Below, piece by piece: positions 17,292-26,040 of a DNA stretch of 64,000 nt. The notes beneath the pieces were generated by a model that had not been told where the DNA came from, searched no databases, and saw nothing but the letters and a program-made list of their open reading frames with translations. The translations under genes and the position numbers were made by a program. The stretch's first letter is position 1, and each line of letters starts with the position of its first letter. The DNA is from Bacteroidaceae bacterium (GTDB lineage Bacteria > Bacteroidota > Bacteroidia > Bacteroidales > Bacteroidaceae): the NCBI GenBank assembly GCA_017448965.1, contig JAFSKK010000042.1:21561-85560 (forward strand). Reading direction: 5' to 3'.

Positions 17292-17882
17292 ATGAGGAAA
17301 GCAAGTTTTATTCTGATGGCGTTGTCGATGCTGTTGTTCTTCTCCTGCGAAGAGAAGAAGCAGGGTACTGTCGAATTGCCCGTGAAAATAGTGCCGTTGG
17401 ATTCAATTCCAGGTATCTTTGAGGCACACGGAACCATTGGCGAGAACACGACCATGAATGTGCTGGAGTTCATCAATGATGATGGCGACACGCTCTACGT
17501 ACAGGTGAACAACCAGGCTGTGATGGGCGGTGTGAACGTGGGCGATGAGGTGGAACTCATCTACAATGTGACAATGGAAGAGAATGTCGCTTCGGTGGCT
17601 GTGAACTTGACGGCCTTGCAGCACATGTGGTCGCAACGGGGCGCTGATGGCAAGGAGCAGAGTCTGGAACTGGATGCCAAGGGACGCGCCACTACCTACG
17701 ACATGGCTGTTGACTACGAGACGTGGGAGGTGAAGGATGGCTTGCTGCTGCTCCGTTCGCCTAAGAAGTTGGGTGATGAGACCCCTGCTATTGTCGATAC
17801 GTTTGAGATTATGCAACTGACTGCTGATAGCCTGGTGCTGATGAATGGTAACCTCGTCACTGAGTTTGAACGCTACAACTAA
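17292..17882 (+). CDS. lipocalin-like lipoprotein, unknown function
   Basis: The 196-residue product has a lipoprotein signal with LLFFSCEEKK (Cys at about residue 19). The mature protein is beta-rich. An N-terminal part has SIPGIFEAHGTIGENTTMN, and a C-terminal part ends VDTFEIMQLTADSLVLM, which resembles the last strands of Bacteroidetes lipocalin-like lipoproteins. The role is unknown. It precedes a DUF2264 gene by 20 bp, so the two are probably an operon. Confidence 0.75.
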   Translation: MRKASFILMALSMLLFFSCEEKKQGTVELPVKIVPLDSIPGIFEAHGTIGENTTMNVLEFINDDGDTLYVQVNNQAVMGGVNVGDEVELIYNVTMEENVASVAVNLTALQHMWSQRGADGKEQSLELDAKGRATTYDMAVDYETWEVKDGLLLLRSPKKLGDETPAIVDTFEIMQLTADSLVLMNGNLVTEFERYN

Positions 17883-17902
17883 CCAACTTAATTATAACCT
17901 AT

Positions 17903-19249
17903 ATGAAGAAATTAACATCATTCCTATTGGTCTCCTGTGCTTTCCTGTGCGCGATGGCGGCTCCGAAGGGCAAACAGAAGACAGACCGCGAAGTGTGGGT
18001 GGACATCATGTATCAGATGGCCGAACCTGTGATGAAGAACATGGCTGAGGGTAAACTTCAGCAAGTGATGGACACTGCAGGCGGCAACAAGAACTTGGAA
18101 TTGTCGCCTACGTGGGACAACCGCGACAAGAAGGTGGCCTATATGGAAGCCTTTGGCCGTCTGTTGGCGGGTTTGGCTCCGTGGCTCAACCTGCCCGACG
18201 ATGAGACGCCTGAGAGTGCCAAGCGTAAGCAACTGAGAGAGTGGACTCGCAAGGCCATCATCAATGCAGTTGACCCGAACTCGCCCGACCGTCTCGGCTG
18301 GGAGAATGGTGGTCAGACACTGGTCGACGGTGCCTATGTGGTGGAAGGACTCTATCGTGGCTATGACTCACTTTGGGTGCCTCTTCCCAAGGAGACAAAA
18401 GACCGCTATATCAAGGAGATTCAGGGCTTGCGTCGTTATGATCCACCTTACACCAATTGGTTGCTCTTTGTAGCGATGGAAGAGAGTTTCCTCATGTATG
18501 TGGGTGCTCCCTACGATGCATACCGCATCAAGATGGGTTTGGCCAAGGTGGAAGAGTGGTACATTGGTGATGGCATCTACAGCGATGGCCCTTCATTCGC
18601 TTTCGACTACTACAACTCCTTTGTCATCCAGCCCATGTATGTGGAGTGCTTAGAGATGATTTCGGCCAAGCAACCTAACAACAGCTATCTCGTGTTCAGC
18701 AAGAACAACGAGAAGACACGTGGCGCGAAGAACCGTTTGCAGGAGGTGCGTAAGCGCATGCAGAAGTGGTCGGTCATTCTCGAACGCTTCATCTCTCCTG
18801 AAGGCACATTCCCTGTGGTGGGACGAAGCATCCCTTACCGCATGGCCACCCTTCAGCCATTGGCTCAGTTGGCTTGGCGCAAGCAGCTGCCACAGGAACT
18901 GCACAATGGACAAGTGCGTGCTGCCATCACTGCTGTAGCTAACCGTATGTTCTTTGGTCAGACGGAGAACCCAGCCAAGAATGCCAAGGCGCTCAGCAAG
19001 AACTACAATGCGGGTGGATTCCTCACCATCGGTTTCGTTGGGCCTCACCCTAATGTGGCCGACTGGTACACCAACAATGGTTCGCTCTATATGACCAGCC
19101 TTGCCTTCCTTCCGTTAGGCTTGCCAGAGACAGACCCCTTCTGGACAGATTCTGCCGAGAAGTGGACCAGCAAGAAGGCTTGGGAGGGCGATGACTTCCC
19201 GAAAGACCATAAGTGGGAAATCAACAGCCAAAAACTGTATTGGGAATAA
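17903..19249 (+). CDS. DUF2264 domain secreted protein
   Basis: The 448-residue product has a signal peptide ending CAMAAPKG. Blocks such as WVDIMYQMAEPVMKNMAEG, GRLLAGLAPWL, RYDPPYTNWLLFVAMEE and DGIYSDGPSFAFDYYNSFV are typical of DUF2264, an alpha/alpha-toroid fold related to glycan-acting lyases and hydrolases. A secreted role in polysaccharide processing is plausible but unproven. DUF2264 proteins often carry extra C-terminal sequence; this one is of the short type. Confidence 0.88.
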   Translation: MKKLTSFLLVSCAFLCAMAAPKGKQKTDREVWVDIMYQMAEPVMKNMAEGKLQQVMDTAGGNKNLELSPTWDNRDKKVAYMEAFGRLLAGLAPWLNLPDDETPESAKRKQLREWTRKAIINAVDPNSPDRLGWENGGQTLVDGAYVVEGLYRGYDSLWVPLPKETKDRYIKEIQGLRRYDPPYTNWLLFVAMEESFLMYVGAPYDAYRIKMGLAKVEEWYIGDGIYSDGPSFAFDYYNSFVIQPMYVECLEMISAKQPNNSYLVFSKNNEKTRGAKNRLQEVRKRMQKWSVILERFISPEGTFPVVGRSIPYRMATLQPLAQLAWRKQLPQELHNGQVRAAITAVANRMFFGQTENPAKNAKALSKNYNAGGFLTIGFVGPHPNVADWYTNNGSLYMTSLAFLPLGLPETDPFWTDSAEKWTSKKAWEGDDFPKDHKWEINSQKLYWE

Positions 19250-19283
19250 AAAAATTGCAGCATCTCCGTGGAGGTGCTGCAAT
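19247..19283 (-). terminator. terminator of the DUF3127 gene
   Basis: ATTGCAGCATCTCC (19254-19267) pairs with GGAGGTGCTGCAAT (19270-19283), 14 pairs with one G-T. On the reverse strand the stem is followed by seven T, so it mainly serves the reverse gene; it also closes the convergent DUF2264 gene. Confidence 0.88.
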
Positions 19284-19313
19284 GATTCTTGAGGGGGTGA
19301 TGTATGTCCTTTC

Positions 19314-19745
19314 TTAGAAGGGCAGGTCGCTCGATTCATCGGGCATGGCATCAAAACTGGTTTGTGCGGGTGCCGCTGTCTGCGCTGGTGCTGCGGGTTG
19401 TGCCTCTGCTGCTGGTGGGAATGGCACGGCAGGTTGTGCTGCAGGCTGAGCGCCTATGGGTTGTGCAGGTGCTGCAGGCATGACATTCCACACGCGTACA
19501 TCATTATACCAACGTCCGTTGTATTCACGTGCGTTGATGTCGAACGAAACGGTCAGTTCCTGACCCTCTTGGATGTTGAATCGCATGAGGTTCTCCTCGC
19601 CGAACACGTTAAACACCATTCTTTTTGGGAACTGTCCCATGGTCTCCTCAATGACGAAGTCTTGCATCTTCCACGGGTTGCCAGTTCTGCCCGACACACC
19701 ACTTCGTGGCTCCAGTGCTTTGATAATTTTTCCTGTAAATTCCAT
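19314..19745 (-). CDS. DUF3127 family SSB-like protein
   Basis: The 143-residue product has an OB-fold-like N-terminal domain (MEFTGKIIKAL to YNDVRVWNVMP, about 1-85), then an Ala/Pro/Gln-rich linker, and ends DESSDLPF. This layout and acidic tip ending PF closely mimic single-stranded DNA-binding protein, whose tip recruits repair and replication partners. A Met 8 codons upstream is closer to the transcript start and is disfavoured. Divergent from dnaN. Confidence 0.85.
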   Translation of the reverse strand: MEFTGKIIKALEPRSGVSGRTGNPWKMQDFVIEETMGQFPKRMVFNVFGEENLMRFNIQEGQELTVSFDINAREYNGRWYNDVRVWNVMPAAPAQPIGAQPAAQPAVPFPPAAEAQPAAPAQTAAPAQTSFDAMPDESSDLPF

Positions 19746-19786
19746 ATTTCTTGTTTGTTTGATGTTCAATTATACAAAATCAGCCA

Positions 19787-19817
19787 CAAAAGTACGCTTT
19801 TTTTTTGTATTGTCAAA
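19787..19817 (-). promoter_or_regulatory. promoter of the DUF3127 gene (TTTG-N19-TACTTTTG)
   Basis: On the reverse strand TTTG (19817-19814) and TACTTTTG (19794-19787) are 19 nt apart. The promoter physically overlaps the divergent dnaN promoter. Confidence 0.8.
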
Positions 19818-19834
19818 ACTTCTCCCTAACTTTG
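19804..19834 (+). promoter_or_regulatory. promoter of dnaN (TTTG-N19-TAACTTTG)
   Basis: TTTG at 19804-19807 and TAACTTTG at 19827-19834 are 19 nt apart. Its -33 end overlaps the -33 end of the opposite promoter by 14 bp, so both cannot easily be occupied at once. Confidence 0.85.
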
Positions 19835-19860
19835 TGTGCAAATAAATATTATTTCGCCCC

Positions 19861-20985
19861 ATGAGATTCAATGTTTCAAGTACCAGTCTCAGCAATCGTC
19901 TGCAGACTATCAGCCGTGTGCAGAACTCGAAGAGTGCTCTGCCCATTCTTGACTGTATATTGTTCGACCTCTCGGGAGGTGTGTTGAAGATGACCGCTTC
20001 CGACAGCGAGACCACAATGGTGACTATAATGGATGTGACAGACGCCGAGGGAGAAGGCAAATTTGCCATCGGTGCCAAGCAACTGATTAGTTCCATCAAG
20101 GAAATCTCCGAACAACCCATCACGTTCAACGTAGATTCCAACACTTTTGCCATCGAAATCAACTATCAGAACGGTAAGTATAATCTGATTGGTCAGAATG
20201 GCTATGAATATCCTCTGCCTATGGGCATGAACGAGGGTGCCCGCAATTTGACCATCGACTCGCAGGTGATGTTGGGTGGCATCAGCCGTTGCCTCTTTGC
20301 GGCTGCCGATGATGAACTCCGTCCGCAGATGAACGGTATCTACTTCGACATGACACCCGACAGTTTGACCTTTGTGGCCAGTGATGGTCACAAGCTGGTG
20401 CGTAACCGCATTTTCTCCATCCCAACAGATAATCCTTCAGCCTTTATTTTACCGAAGAAGCCGGCTCTGTTGCTCAAGACCGTGTTGCCTAAGGCTGATG
20501 GTGATGTGCAAGTGCGTTTTGATGACCGCAATGCGGAGATTCGTATGACTGACTATGTGATTAGTTGCCGTCTCATCGAGGGTCGCTATCCCAACTATAA
20601 CTCCGTCATTCCGACTGATAATCCTTTCCGTGTGATAGCCGACCGCTTGGCTTTTATCAGCGCATTGCGTCGTGTGAGTGTCTTTGCCAGCCAGAGCAGT
20701 TCGCTGATCAAACTACACGTGGATCAGGGTACGCTGACTGTGTCGGCACAGGATTTGGACTTCTCCACATCGGCAGAAGAGCACATCATGTGCGAATATG
20801 ACGGTACAGCCATGAGCATCGGCTTCAACGGGCCTTTCTTGCTCGATGTGCTCAACAGCATCACCAGCAACGACATTGTGCTTGAGTTGGCTGACCCAAG
20901 CCGTGCAGGTGTCATTACGCCAGCAGAGCAGGAGGAGAACGAAGACCTCATCATGCTGCTCATGCCTATGATGCTGAAAGACTAA
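19861..20985 (+). CDS. dnaN: DNA polymerase III beta subunit (sliding clamp)
   Basis: DnaN forms the ring that tethers DNA polymerase to its template. The 374-residue protein has the three clamp domains, with SALPILDCILFDLSGG, NGIYFDMTPDSLTFVASDGH (about 155-175) and RLIEGRYPNYNSVIP (about 238), ending LIMLLMPMMLKD. The length is normal. It starts about 20 nt after the expected transcript start and is followed by a terminator-like hairpin before coaBC. Confidence 0.97.
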   Translation: MRFNVSSTSLSNRLQTISRVQNSKSALPILDCILFDLSGGVLKMTASDSETTMVTIMDVTDAEGEGKFAIGAKQLISSIKEISEQPITFNVDSNTFAIEINYQNGKYNLIGQNGYEYPLPMGMNEGARNLTIDSQVMLGGISRCLFAAADDELRPQMNGIYFDMTPDSLTFVASDGHKLVRNRIFSIPTDNPSAFILPKKPALLLKTVLPKADGDVQVRFDDRNAEIRMTDYVISCRLIEGRYPNYNSVIPTDNPFRVIADRLAFISALRRVSVFASQSSSLIKLHVDQGTLTVSAQDLDFSTSAEEHIMCEYDGTAMSIGFNGPFLLDVLNSITSNDIVLELADPSRAGVITPAEQEENEDLIMLLMPMMLKD

Positions 20986-21004
20986 AGGAGAAAACCACAG
21001 AGAG

Positions 21005-21041
21005 GCTACCCTTCCAACATGGTGGAGGGGTGGCTCTTTTT
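21005..21041 (+). terminator. terminator or attenuator between dnaN and coaBC
   Basis: A 12-bp stem (21005-21016 with 21023-21034, two G-T pairs) is followed by CTCTTTTTA. It lies only about 17 nt before the coaBC start, so it may attenuate rather than stop transcription. Confidence 0.7.
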
Positions 21042-21057
21042 ATGTATAGAAGGTAAC

Positions 21058-22263
21058 ATGCTACAAGGAAAGAAAATCGTGCTCGGCATCACGGGCAGCA
21101 TCGCGGCCTATAAGTCGTGCCTCATCATTCGCCAACTCATCAAGAAAGGAGCGGAGGTGCAGGTGGTCATCACCCCTGCCGGCAAAGAGTTCATCACCCC
21201 CATCACATTGTCGGCACTGACCAGCAAGCCAGTCATCAGCGAGTTCTTCTCACAGCGTGATGGCACATGGCATTCGCATGTGGACTTAGGTTTGTGGGCT
21301 GATGCGATGCTGATAGCTCCTGCCACGGCTTCCACCATCGGGAAGATGGCGCATGGCGTTGCGGATAATATGCTCATCACGACTTATCTGTCGATGAAGG
21401 CTCCTGTTTTCATTGCTCCAGCCATGGACTTGGACATGTATGCCCATCCTTCCACACAGCAGAATCTGCAGACCTTGCAGTCGTATGGCAACCATATCAT
21501 TGAACCTGGCACAGGCTTCTTGGCTTCGAAACTGGAAGGGAAGGGACGCATGGAAGAGCCAGAAAACATTGTGGCTTGTCTGGAAAGTTTCTTCTCACAG
21601 CATGAGAGCATGAAGGGAAAGAAGGTGCTCATCACGGCGGGTCCTACGTATGAGAAGATAGACCCTGTGCGTTTCATCGGCAATTATTCATCGGGAAAGA
21701 TGGGTTTTGCCTTGGCCAATGAGTGTGCCAACCGTGGTGCAGAAGTGGAGTTGGTATGTGGCCCTGTTTCTACTTCCATGCAAGTGAAGCATCCGTTGAT
21801 TCATCGTGTTGATGTGGAAAGTGCCAAGGAGATGTATGAGGCTTGTATGTCTCTGTATCCTTCTATGGATTCCGCCATCTTGTGTGCTGCTGTGGCTGAC
21901 TATGCACCTGAAACGGTGGCAGAGCAGAAGGTGAAGCGGACGGGCGATGATCTTGTCATCCGTCTGAAGCCCAATCCAGACATTGCTGCCTCGCTGGGCC
22001 AAATCAAGCGTGATGGTCAGACACTCGTTGGTTTTGCGCTTGAGACTAATGATGAGGAAACTAATGCTCAGGCCAAACTGAAGAAGAAGAATTTTGATTT
22101 CATTGTGCTGAACAGTCTGAAAGATGAAGGGGCTGGTTTCCGTACCGACACCAACAAAATCACCATCCTCACGGCAGATGGCAAGCAGGAATACCCCCTC
22201 AAGATGAAAGCAGAGGTGGCAAAAGACATTGTGGATGCGTTGGAAAGAATGAGTGTGAAATGA
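21058..22263 (+). CDS. coaBC: bifunctional phosphopantothenoylcysteine decarboxylase / phosphopantothenate-cysteine ligase
   Basis: CoaBC carries out two steps of coenzyme A synthesis. The 401-residue protein begins MLQGKKIVLGITGSIAAYKS (FMN-binding CoaC part, with APATASTIGKMAHGVADN near 85 and PAMDLDMY near 122). The CoaB part starts near 187 with ITAGPTYEKIDPVRFIGNYS and SSGKMGFALA. The upstream in-frame ATG at 21019 lies inside the terminator hairpin and is rejected. Confidence 0.95.
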   Translation: MLQGKKIVLGITGSIAAYKSCLIIRQLIKKGAEVQVVITPAGKEFITPITLSALTSKPVISEFFSQRDGTWHSHVDLGLWADAMLIAPATASTIGKMAHGVADNMLITTYLSMKAPVFIAPAMDLDMYAHPSTQQNLQTLQSYGNHIIEPGTGFLASKLEGKGRMEEPENIVACLESFFSQHESMKGKKVLITAGPTYEKIDPVRFIGNYSSGKMGFALANECANRGAEVELVCGPVSTSMQVKHPLIHRVDVESAKEMYEACMSLYPSMDSAILCAAVADYAPETVAEQKVKRTGDDLVIRLKPNPDIAASLGQIKRDGQTLVGFALETNDEETNAQAKLKKKNFDFIVLNSLKDEGAGFRTDTNKITILTADGKQEYPLKMKAEVAKDIVDALERMSVK

Positions 22264-22276
22264 TGGTGTAAGTGTG

Positions 22277-22861
22277 TCACCCTTCTTTCAGAATCATGTC
22301 TATGGCAGCGGCAACCGATGCTATAGACATGCGTGTTTTTTCATCGGTCACTTGTGGGTTGATGTTCACAATGTACTTGTCGGCCGTGGTGAAGAGTTCT
22401 TTGGCGATACCGTTCCATTGTTTGTTCACCGACCCAATTGGTTGTTCCGTTTTGTCTGTGATGATGAACTTCCAGGCTTTCCAGTCTCCTTTGATGGTGG
22501 CGATGATTTGTCCCTTGTAGTTGAGAATGGAGAAATGGCTCTTCATGAGCGTAAACTTCTGCTTGACGGCGGCCAAGAAGCGATTGTTGGCATCGAAGAC
22601 CCTCACGATTGACGTGAAGAAAGTGATGTCGCGTTTCAGTTGGGCGATGCACTTGCCATCTTCGTTCAGGACATGCAGCTCGAACGGCATCATCTTGTCG
22701 GGCAAGAAGATGCCAAGCATGAAGTGGAGGAAGTTTTTGTGCTCTTGAATGGCACCAATATCTTCGCCTTTGTCGTTATAAACCCTGTATGTGTTAGATA
22801 GTTTGAAGGCGGCTATTTCCTCGTCAATGACAAAGGTGTTGTGCTGGAAGAATTTGTCCAT
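22277..22861 (-). CDS. LURP-one/scramblase-like family protein
   Basis: The 194-residue product is built of repeated short beta-hairpins (FVIDEEIAAFKLSNTYRVYN, IGAIQEHKNFLHFMLG, QKFTLMKSHFSILN, IATIKGDWKAWKFIITD) and ends with a hydrophobic helix, SVAAAIDMILKEG. This is the Tubby/LURP-one (scramblase-like) fold pattern. The bacterial role is unknown. It converges on coaBC with a 13-bp gap. Confidence 0.65.
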   Translation of the reverse strand: MDKFFQHNTFVIDEEIAAFKLSNTYRVYNDKGEDIGAIQEHKNFLHFMLGIFLPDKMMPFELHVLNEDGKCIAQLKRDITFFTSIVRVFDANNRFLAAVKQKFTLMKSHFSILNYKGQIIATIKGDWKAWKFIITDKTEQPIGSVNKQWNGIAKELFTTADKYIVNINPQVTDEKTRMSIASVAAAIDMILKEG

Positions 22862-22901
22862 GTTCCTACATCGAGGCGTTAGAAGGAGAGACTTTATATG
22901 G

Positions 22902-22952
22902 CTAAAAAAGAAACGGCCTGCCTGCCGTTTGTTGAGCAGTGCAAGCCGTTTC
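22902..22952 (-). terminator. terminator of the TM2 gene
   Basis: GAAACGGCCTGC (22910-22921) pairs with GCAAGCCGTTTC (22941-22952), 11 of 12 bases, and is followed on the reverse strand by TTTTTT. Confidence 0.8.
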
Positions 22953-22977
22953 GAGTCTTTTTGATTGGTGCTGTTGA

Positions 22978-23205
22978 TTACATGAAATCGAACACCTTGT
23001 TCTGGCTGATACGCTCCTGGAACTTCTCGTCAGTGTCCATGAGGTAAACGATACCGTCGATCAAACCAAGGATACCACCGATACCGCAGCAGATACCAAG
23101 GAGGAGGTAGATGAGACCGCCCTTGTTATTGCCAAGATAGAACTTGTGAACACCCAGGAAACCCAGGAAAATAGCAAGAAGACCTGCTGTCATTTTGTTC
23201 TTCAT
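22978..23205 (-). CDS. TM2 domain small membrane protein
   Basis: The 75-residue protein has the TM2 pattern: basic start MKNKMTAGLLAIFLGFLGVH, KFYLGNNKGGLIYLLLG, a short DG-containing turn, and ILGLIDGIVYLM. TM2 proteins are small two-helix membrane proteins of unclear role. It has its own promoter and terminator and so forms a single-gene unit, with a leader of about 115 nt. Confidence 0.9.
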   Translation of the reverse strand: MKNKMTAGLLAIFLGFLGVHKFYLGNNKGGLIYLLLGICCGIGGILGLIDGIVYLMDTDEKFQERISQNKVFDFM

Positions 23206-23326
23206 AAACTACTCTATTTTCTCGCGGTTGAGAAATGTTTTTAAGTTTTTATTTGGCGTGCGATTGAACCGCCAACCACAGCCTCGTTATTTATTATAAT
23301 CTTTGTATACACACAAATTTCTGTGG

Positions 23327-23334
23327 CAAAGTTA
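23327..23334 (-). promoter_or_regulatory. -7 box for the TM2 gene
   Basis: The reverse strand reads TAACTTTG. The -33 element is not clear. The start is expected near 23320. Confidence 0.6.
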
Positions 23335-23398
23335 CACTTTTTAATTGATACTTGTTATAAAAAATGTAAAAAAATATCGATTTCTGCCCGATAAGTAG

Positions 23399-23406
23399 TA
23401 ATTTTG
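23399..23406 (+). promoter_or_regulatory. -7 box for the DUF4835-recN operon
   Basis: TAATTTTG lies 37 nt before the DUF4835 start codon. The -33 element is not clear. Confidence 0.55.
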
Positions 23407-23443
23407 TCGAAAAATAAAGATAAAATCATCATCGTTTCTGATA

Positions 23444-24367
23444 ATGTTTCGTACAAATAAATACTTCCTTCATCTTTTTCTGTTCTTTTTCTCCTTTTTA
23501 GAGAGTGCTTTGACTGTGGAGGCGCAAGAACTGAATTGCACGGTCAAGGTGATACACTCGCAGATACAAGGAACCAACACAAGTGTGTTCAAGACATTGG
23601 AAACGGCTATCAGCGAGTTCATGAACAACCGCTCCTGGACAGACTTGCAGTATCAGAAGGCAGAGCGGATTGATTGTTCGATGAACATCACCCTAAGAAA
23701 GTACAATGAGAGCAGCAACACCTTTGAGGGTGAACTGCTGTTTCAGGTGTCGCGTCCCGTTTACAATTCGGCATACACTACGACCGTGTTCTCCATGCGC
23801 GATGGCAACTTCGTGTTCACCTATAAGGAATATGACAATCTGGAGTTCAACGTCAACAATCTCGACAACAACCTGACCGCCATGCTGGGCTATTATGCCT
23901 ATCTGTTCATCGGGATGGACTTGGATACCTTCTCGCCGTTGGGAGGAACGGAGGTGTTGCGCGTGGCTGAAAGCATTGTGAACAGTGCTCAGACGATGGG
24001 AGAGCCAGGCTGGAAGGCTTTCGACGATTCGAAAAACCGTCATGCCATCATCAACGACTATCTGGAGACTTCGCTGGAGCCTTTGCGGCAGATGCAATAC
24101 AAATATCATCGTGGAGGGCTTGACGAGATGGCTCAAAATGCTGACCGTGGTCGTGCTGCCATCAGTGAAGCCATGGAGATGCTGAAAGAGGCACACAGCA
24201 ACAAGCCCCTTTCGATGTTGCCACAGATATTCACAGACTTCAAGCGTGATGAGATTGTCAGCATTTATTCGGGCCATGGTACGGAGAAGGAGCGGAAGGC
24301 TGTTTACGACATTGTGTCCGACATCAATGCTGCCCAAAACAATTATTGGACTAAGATAACCAAATGA
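23444..24367 (+). CDS. DUF4835 family secreted protein
   Basis: The 307-residue protein has a signal peptide ending TVEAQ, then ELNCTVKV, the hallmark start of DUF4835, and LETAISEFMNNRSWTDLQYQ, FTYKEYDNLEFNVNNLDNNL and LGYYAYLFIGMDLDTFSPLG. It is periplasmic or outer-membrane associated. Its place just before recN and close to coaBC is conserved in Bacteroidetes. The function is unknown. It overlaps recN by 4 bp. Confidence 0.9.
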   Translation: MFRTNKYFLHLFLFFFSFLESALTVEAQELNCTVKVIHSQIQGTNTSVFKTLETAISEFMNNRSWTDLQYQKAERIDCSMNITLRKYNESSNTFEGELLFQVSRPVYNSAYTTTVFSMRDGNFVFTYKEYDNLEFNVNNLDNNLTAMLGYYAYLFIGMDLDTFSPLGGTEVLRVAESIVNSAQTMGEPGWKAFDDSKNRHAIINDYLETSLEPLRQMQYKYHRGGLDEMAQNADRGRAAISEAMEMLKEAHSNKPLSMLPQIFTDFKRDEIVSIYSGHGTEKERKAVYDIVSDINAAQNNYWTKITK

Positions 24368-26037
24368 TACGTCATCTGCATATAGAGAACTATGCTCTCA
24401 TTGAGCATCTTGACATCGACTTTCATTCGGGCTTTTCGGTCATCACCGGCGAAACAGGTGCGGGAAAGTCCATCATTATAGGTGCCATTGGTTTGCTGAT
24501 GGGTCAGAGGGCTGACACCCGTTCTATCAAGGCTGGTGCCACACGATGTGTGATAGAGATTACGTTCGATGTTTCCAACTATCAGTTAGACAGTTTTTTT
24601 GAAGAGAACGACCTTGATTTTGATGGGGCAGAGTGTGTGATTCGCCGTGAGTTGACCTCGGCTGGGAAATCCCGTGCGTTCATCAACGACACGCCTGCCT
24701 CTCTTTCCCAATTAAAGGAGATCGGGGAGCAGTTGATTGACATTCATTCTCAACATAAGAACCTGCTTTTGGGTAAGGAGGATTTCCAGTTGAGCACTTT
24801 GGACATTGTTGCCCAAAACAGCGAATTGTTGGCTGCCTATCGTGGGGAATATCAGACTTACAAGCAACTCTCCAAACAATTGGAAGAGGCTCTTGATGAG
24901 GCTCAGAAGAGTAAGGAAGATGAAGATTACCTCCGTTTTCAGGTGAATCAGTTGGCAGATGCTCAGCTGCAGGAAGGTGAACAGGAGGAACTGGAAGAGG
25001 AAAGCGAGACGTTGGAGCATGCAGAAGACATCAAGACCTCCTTGTTCAGTGCTGCCAATCGTCTTCAGTCGTCCCAAGAGGGTGTTGATGCTTTGAGTCT
25101 GGTTCGTCAGGGCGTGTCTGAATTGCAGTCCATCTCATCTGTGTTCCCGATGGCTGATGAGTTGGCAGAACGTCTGGAGTCTTGCTACATAGAGATGAAG
25201 GACGTGGCGAATGAACTGGAGAGTCAGGCTGAGGATGTGGAATATAATCCTCATCGTCTGGAACAGGTGAATGAACGTCTCAATGTTATTTACACCTTGC
25301 AGAAAAAACATGGAGTGGAGACCGTGGAGGAGTTGCTCAACCTGCAACATGACTTGGAAGAGCGACTCATGCGCATAGACAATGCCGATGGGTGGATTGA
25401 GGAACTTCGTGCCAAGACTGAAGCTCAAAAGGGAAAAGTGGTTGCTCTGGCTCAGCAATTGTCGAAGACAAGGTTGAAGGCTGCCAAACAGATGGAGGCC
25501 GAGATGGAGAAACGGCTGCTTCCGTTGGGGATGCCCAATGTGCAGTTCAAGTGTTCCGTCATTGCTCATCCGTCTGAGATTACTCCTACGGGTTACGATC
25601 AGGTGCAGTTCCTGTTCAATGCCAACAAGAGTGGTGAGCCCCAACCTGTCAGTCAGATTGCTTCGGGTGGTGAGATTGCCCGTGTGATGCTCTCGCTCAA
25701 AGCCCTCATTGCTGGTTCGGTCAAGTTGCCCACCATCATCTTCGACGAGATTGACACGGGTGTGAGTGGTTCCATTGCCGAGAAGATGGCTCGTATCATG
25801 AAGGAGATGGGAGACCAAGAGCGTCAGGTCATCTCCATCACCCACCTGCCGCAGATCGCCGCTTTGGGAAGTCACCATTACAAGGTGTATAAGGAAGATA
25901 CAGAAGACACCACGCTCAGCCACATCGTTCCTCTGTCTGACGAGGAGAGGGTGGAAGAGATAGCCCACATGCTGAGTGGCGAGAAACTGACCGATGCTGC
26001 TTTGGAAAATGCCAAGGCATTGCTGAAAAATGATTAA
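24364..26037 (+). CDS. recN: DNA repair protein RecN
   Basis: RecN is an SMC-like ATPase for double-strand break repair. Its 557 residues have Walker A GETGAGKSIIIGAIG near 29, a long coiled coil (about 150-380, rich in Glu/Gln/Lys heptads), the signature IASGGEIARVMLSLKAL, and Walker B PTIIFDEIDTGVSG. The length is normal. Coupled to DUF4835 by an ATGA overlap, and followed after 3 bp by the next gene. Confidence 0.96.
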   Translation: MIRHLHIENYALIEHLDIDFHSGFSVITGETGAGKSIIIGAIGLLMGQRADTRSIKAGATRCVIEITFDVSNYQLDSFFEENDLDFDGAECVIRRELTSAGKSRAFINDTPASLSQLKEIGEQLIDIHSQHKNLLLGKEDFQLSTLDIVAQNSELLAAYRGEYQTYKQLSKQLEEALDEAQKSKEDEDYLRFQVNQLADAQLQEGEQEELEEESETLEHAEDIKTSLFSAANRLQSSQEGVDALSLVRQGVSELQSISSVFPMADELAERLESCYIEMKDVANELESQAEDVEYNPHRLEQVNERLNVIYTLQKKHGVETVEELLNLQHDLEERLMRIDNADGWIEELRAKTEAQKGKVVALAQQLSKTRLKAAKQMEAEMEKRLLPLGMPNVQFKCSVIAHPSEITPTGYDQVQFLFNANKSGEPQPVSQIASGGEIARVMLSLKALIAGSVKLPTIIFDEIDTGVSGSIAEKMARIMKEMGDQERQVISITHLPQIAALGSHHYKVYKEDTEDTTLSHIVPLSDEERVEEIAHMLSGEKLTDAALENAKALLKND

Positions 26038-26040
26038 TAG

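Noticed and set aside
22264-22290. Possible terminator between coaBC and the reverse LURP-one gene
   Set aside because: Only a four-pair stem (GGTG/CACC) is possible, too weak to call.
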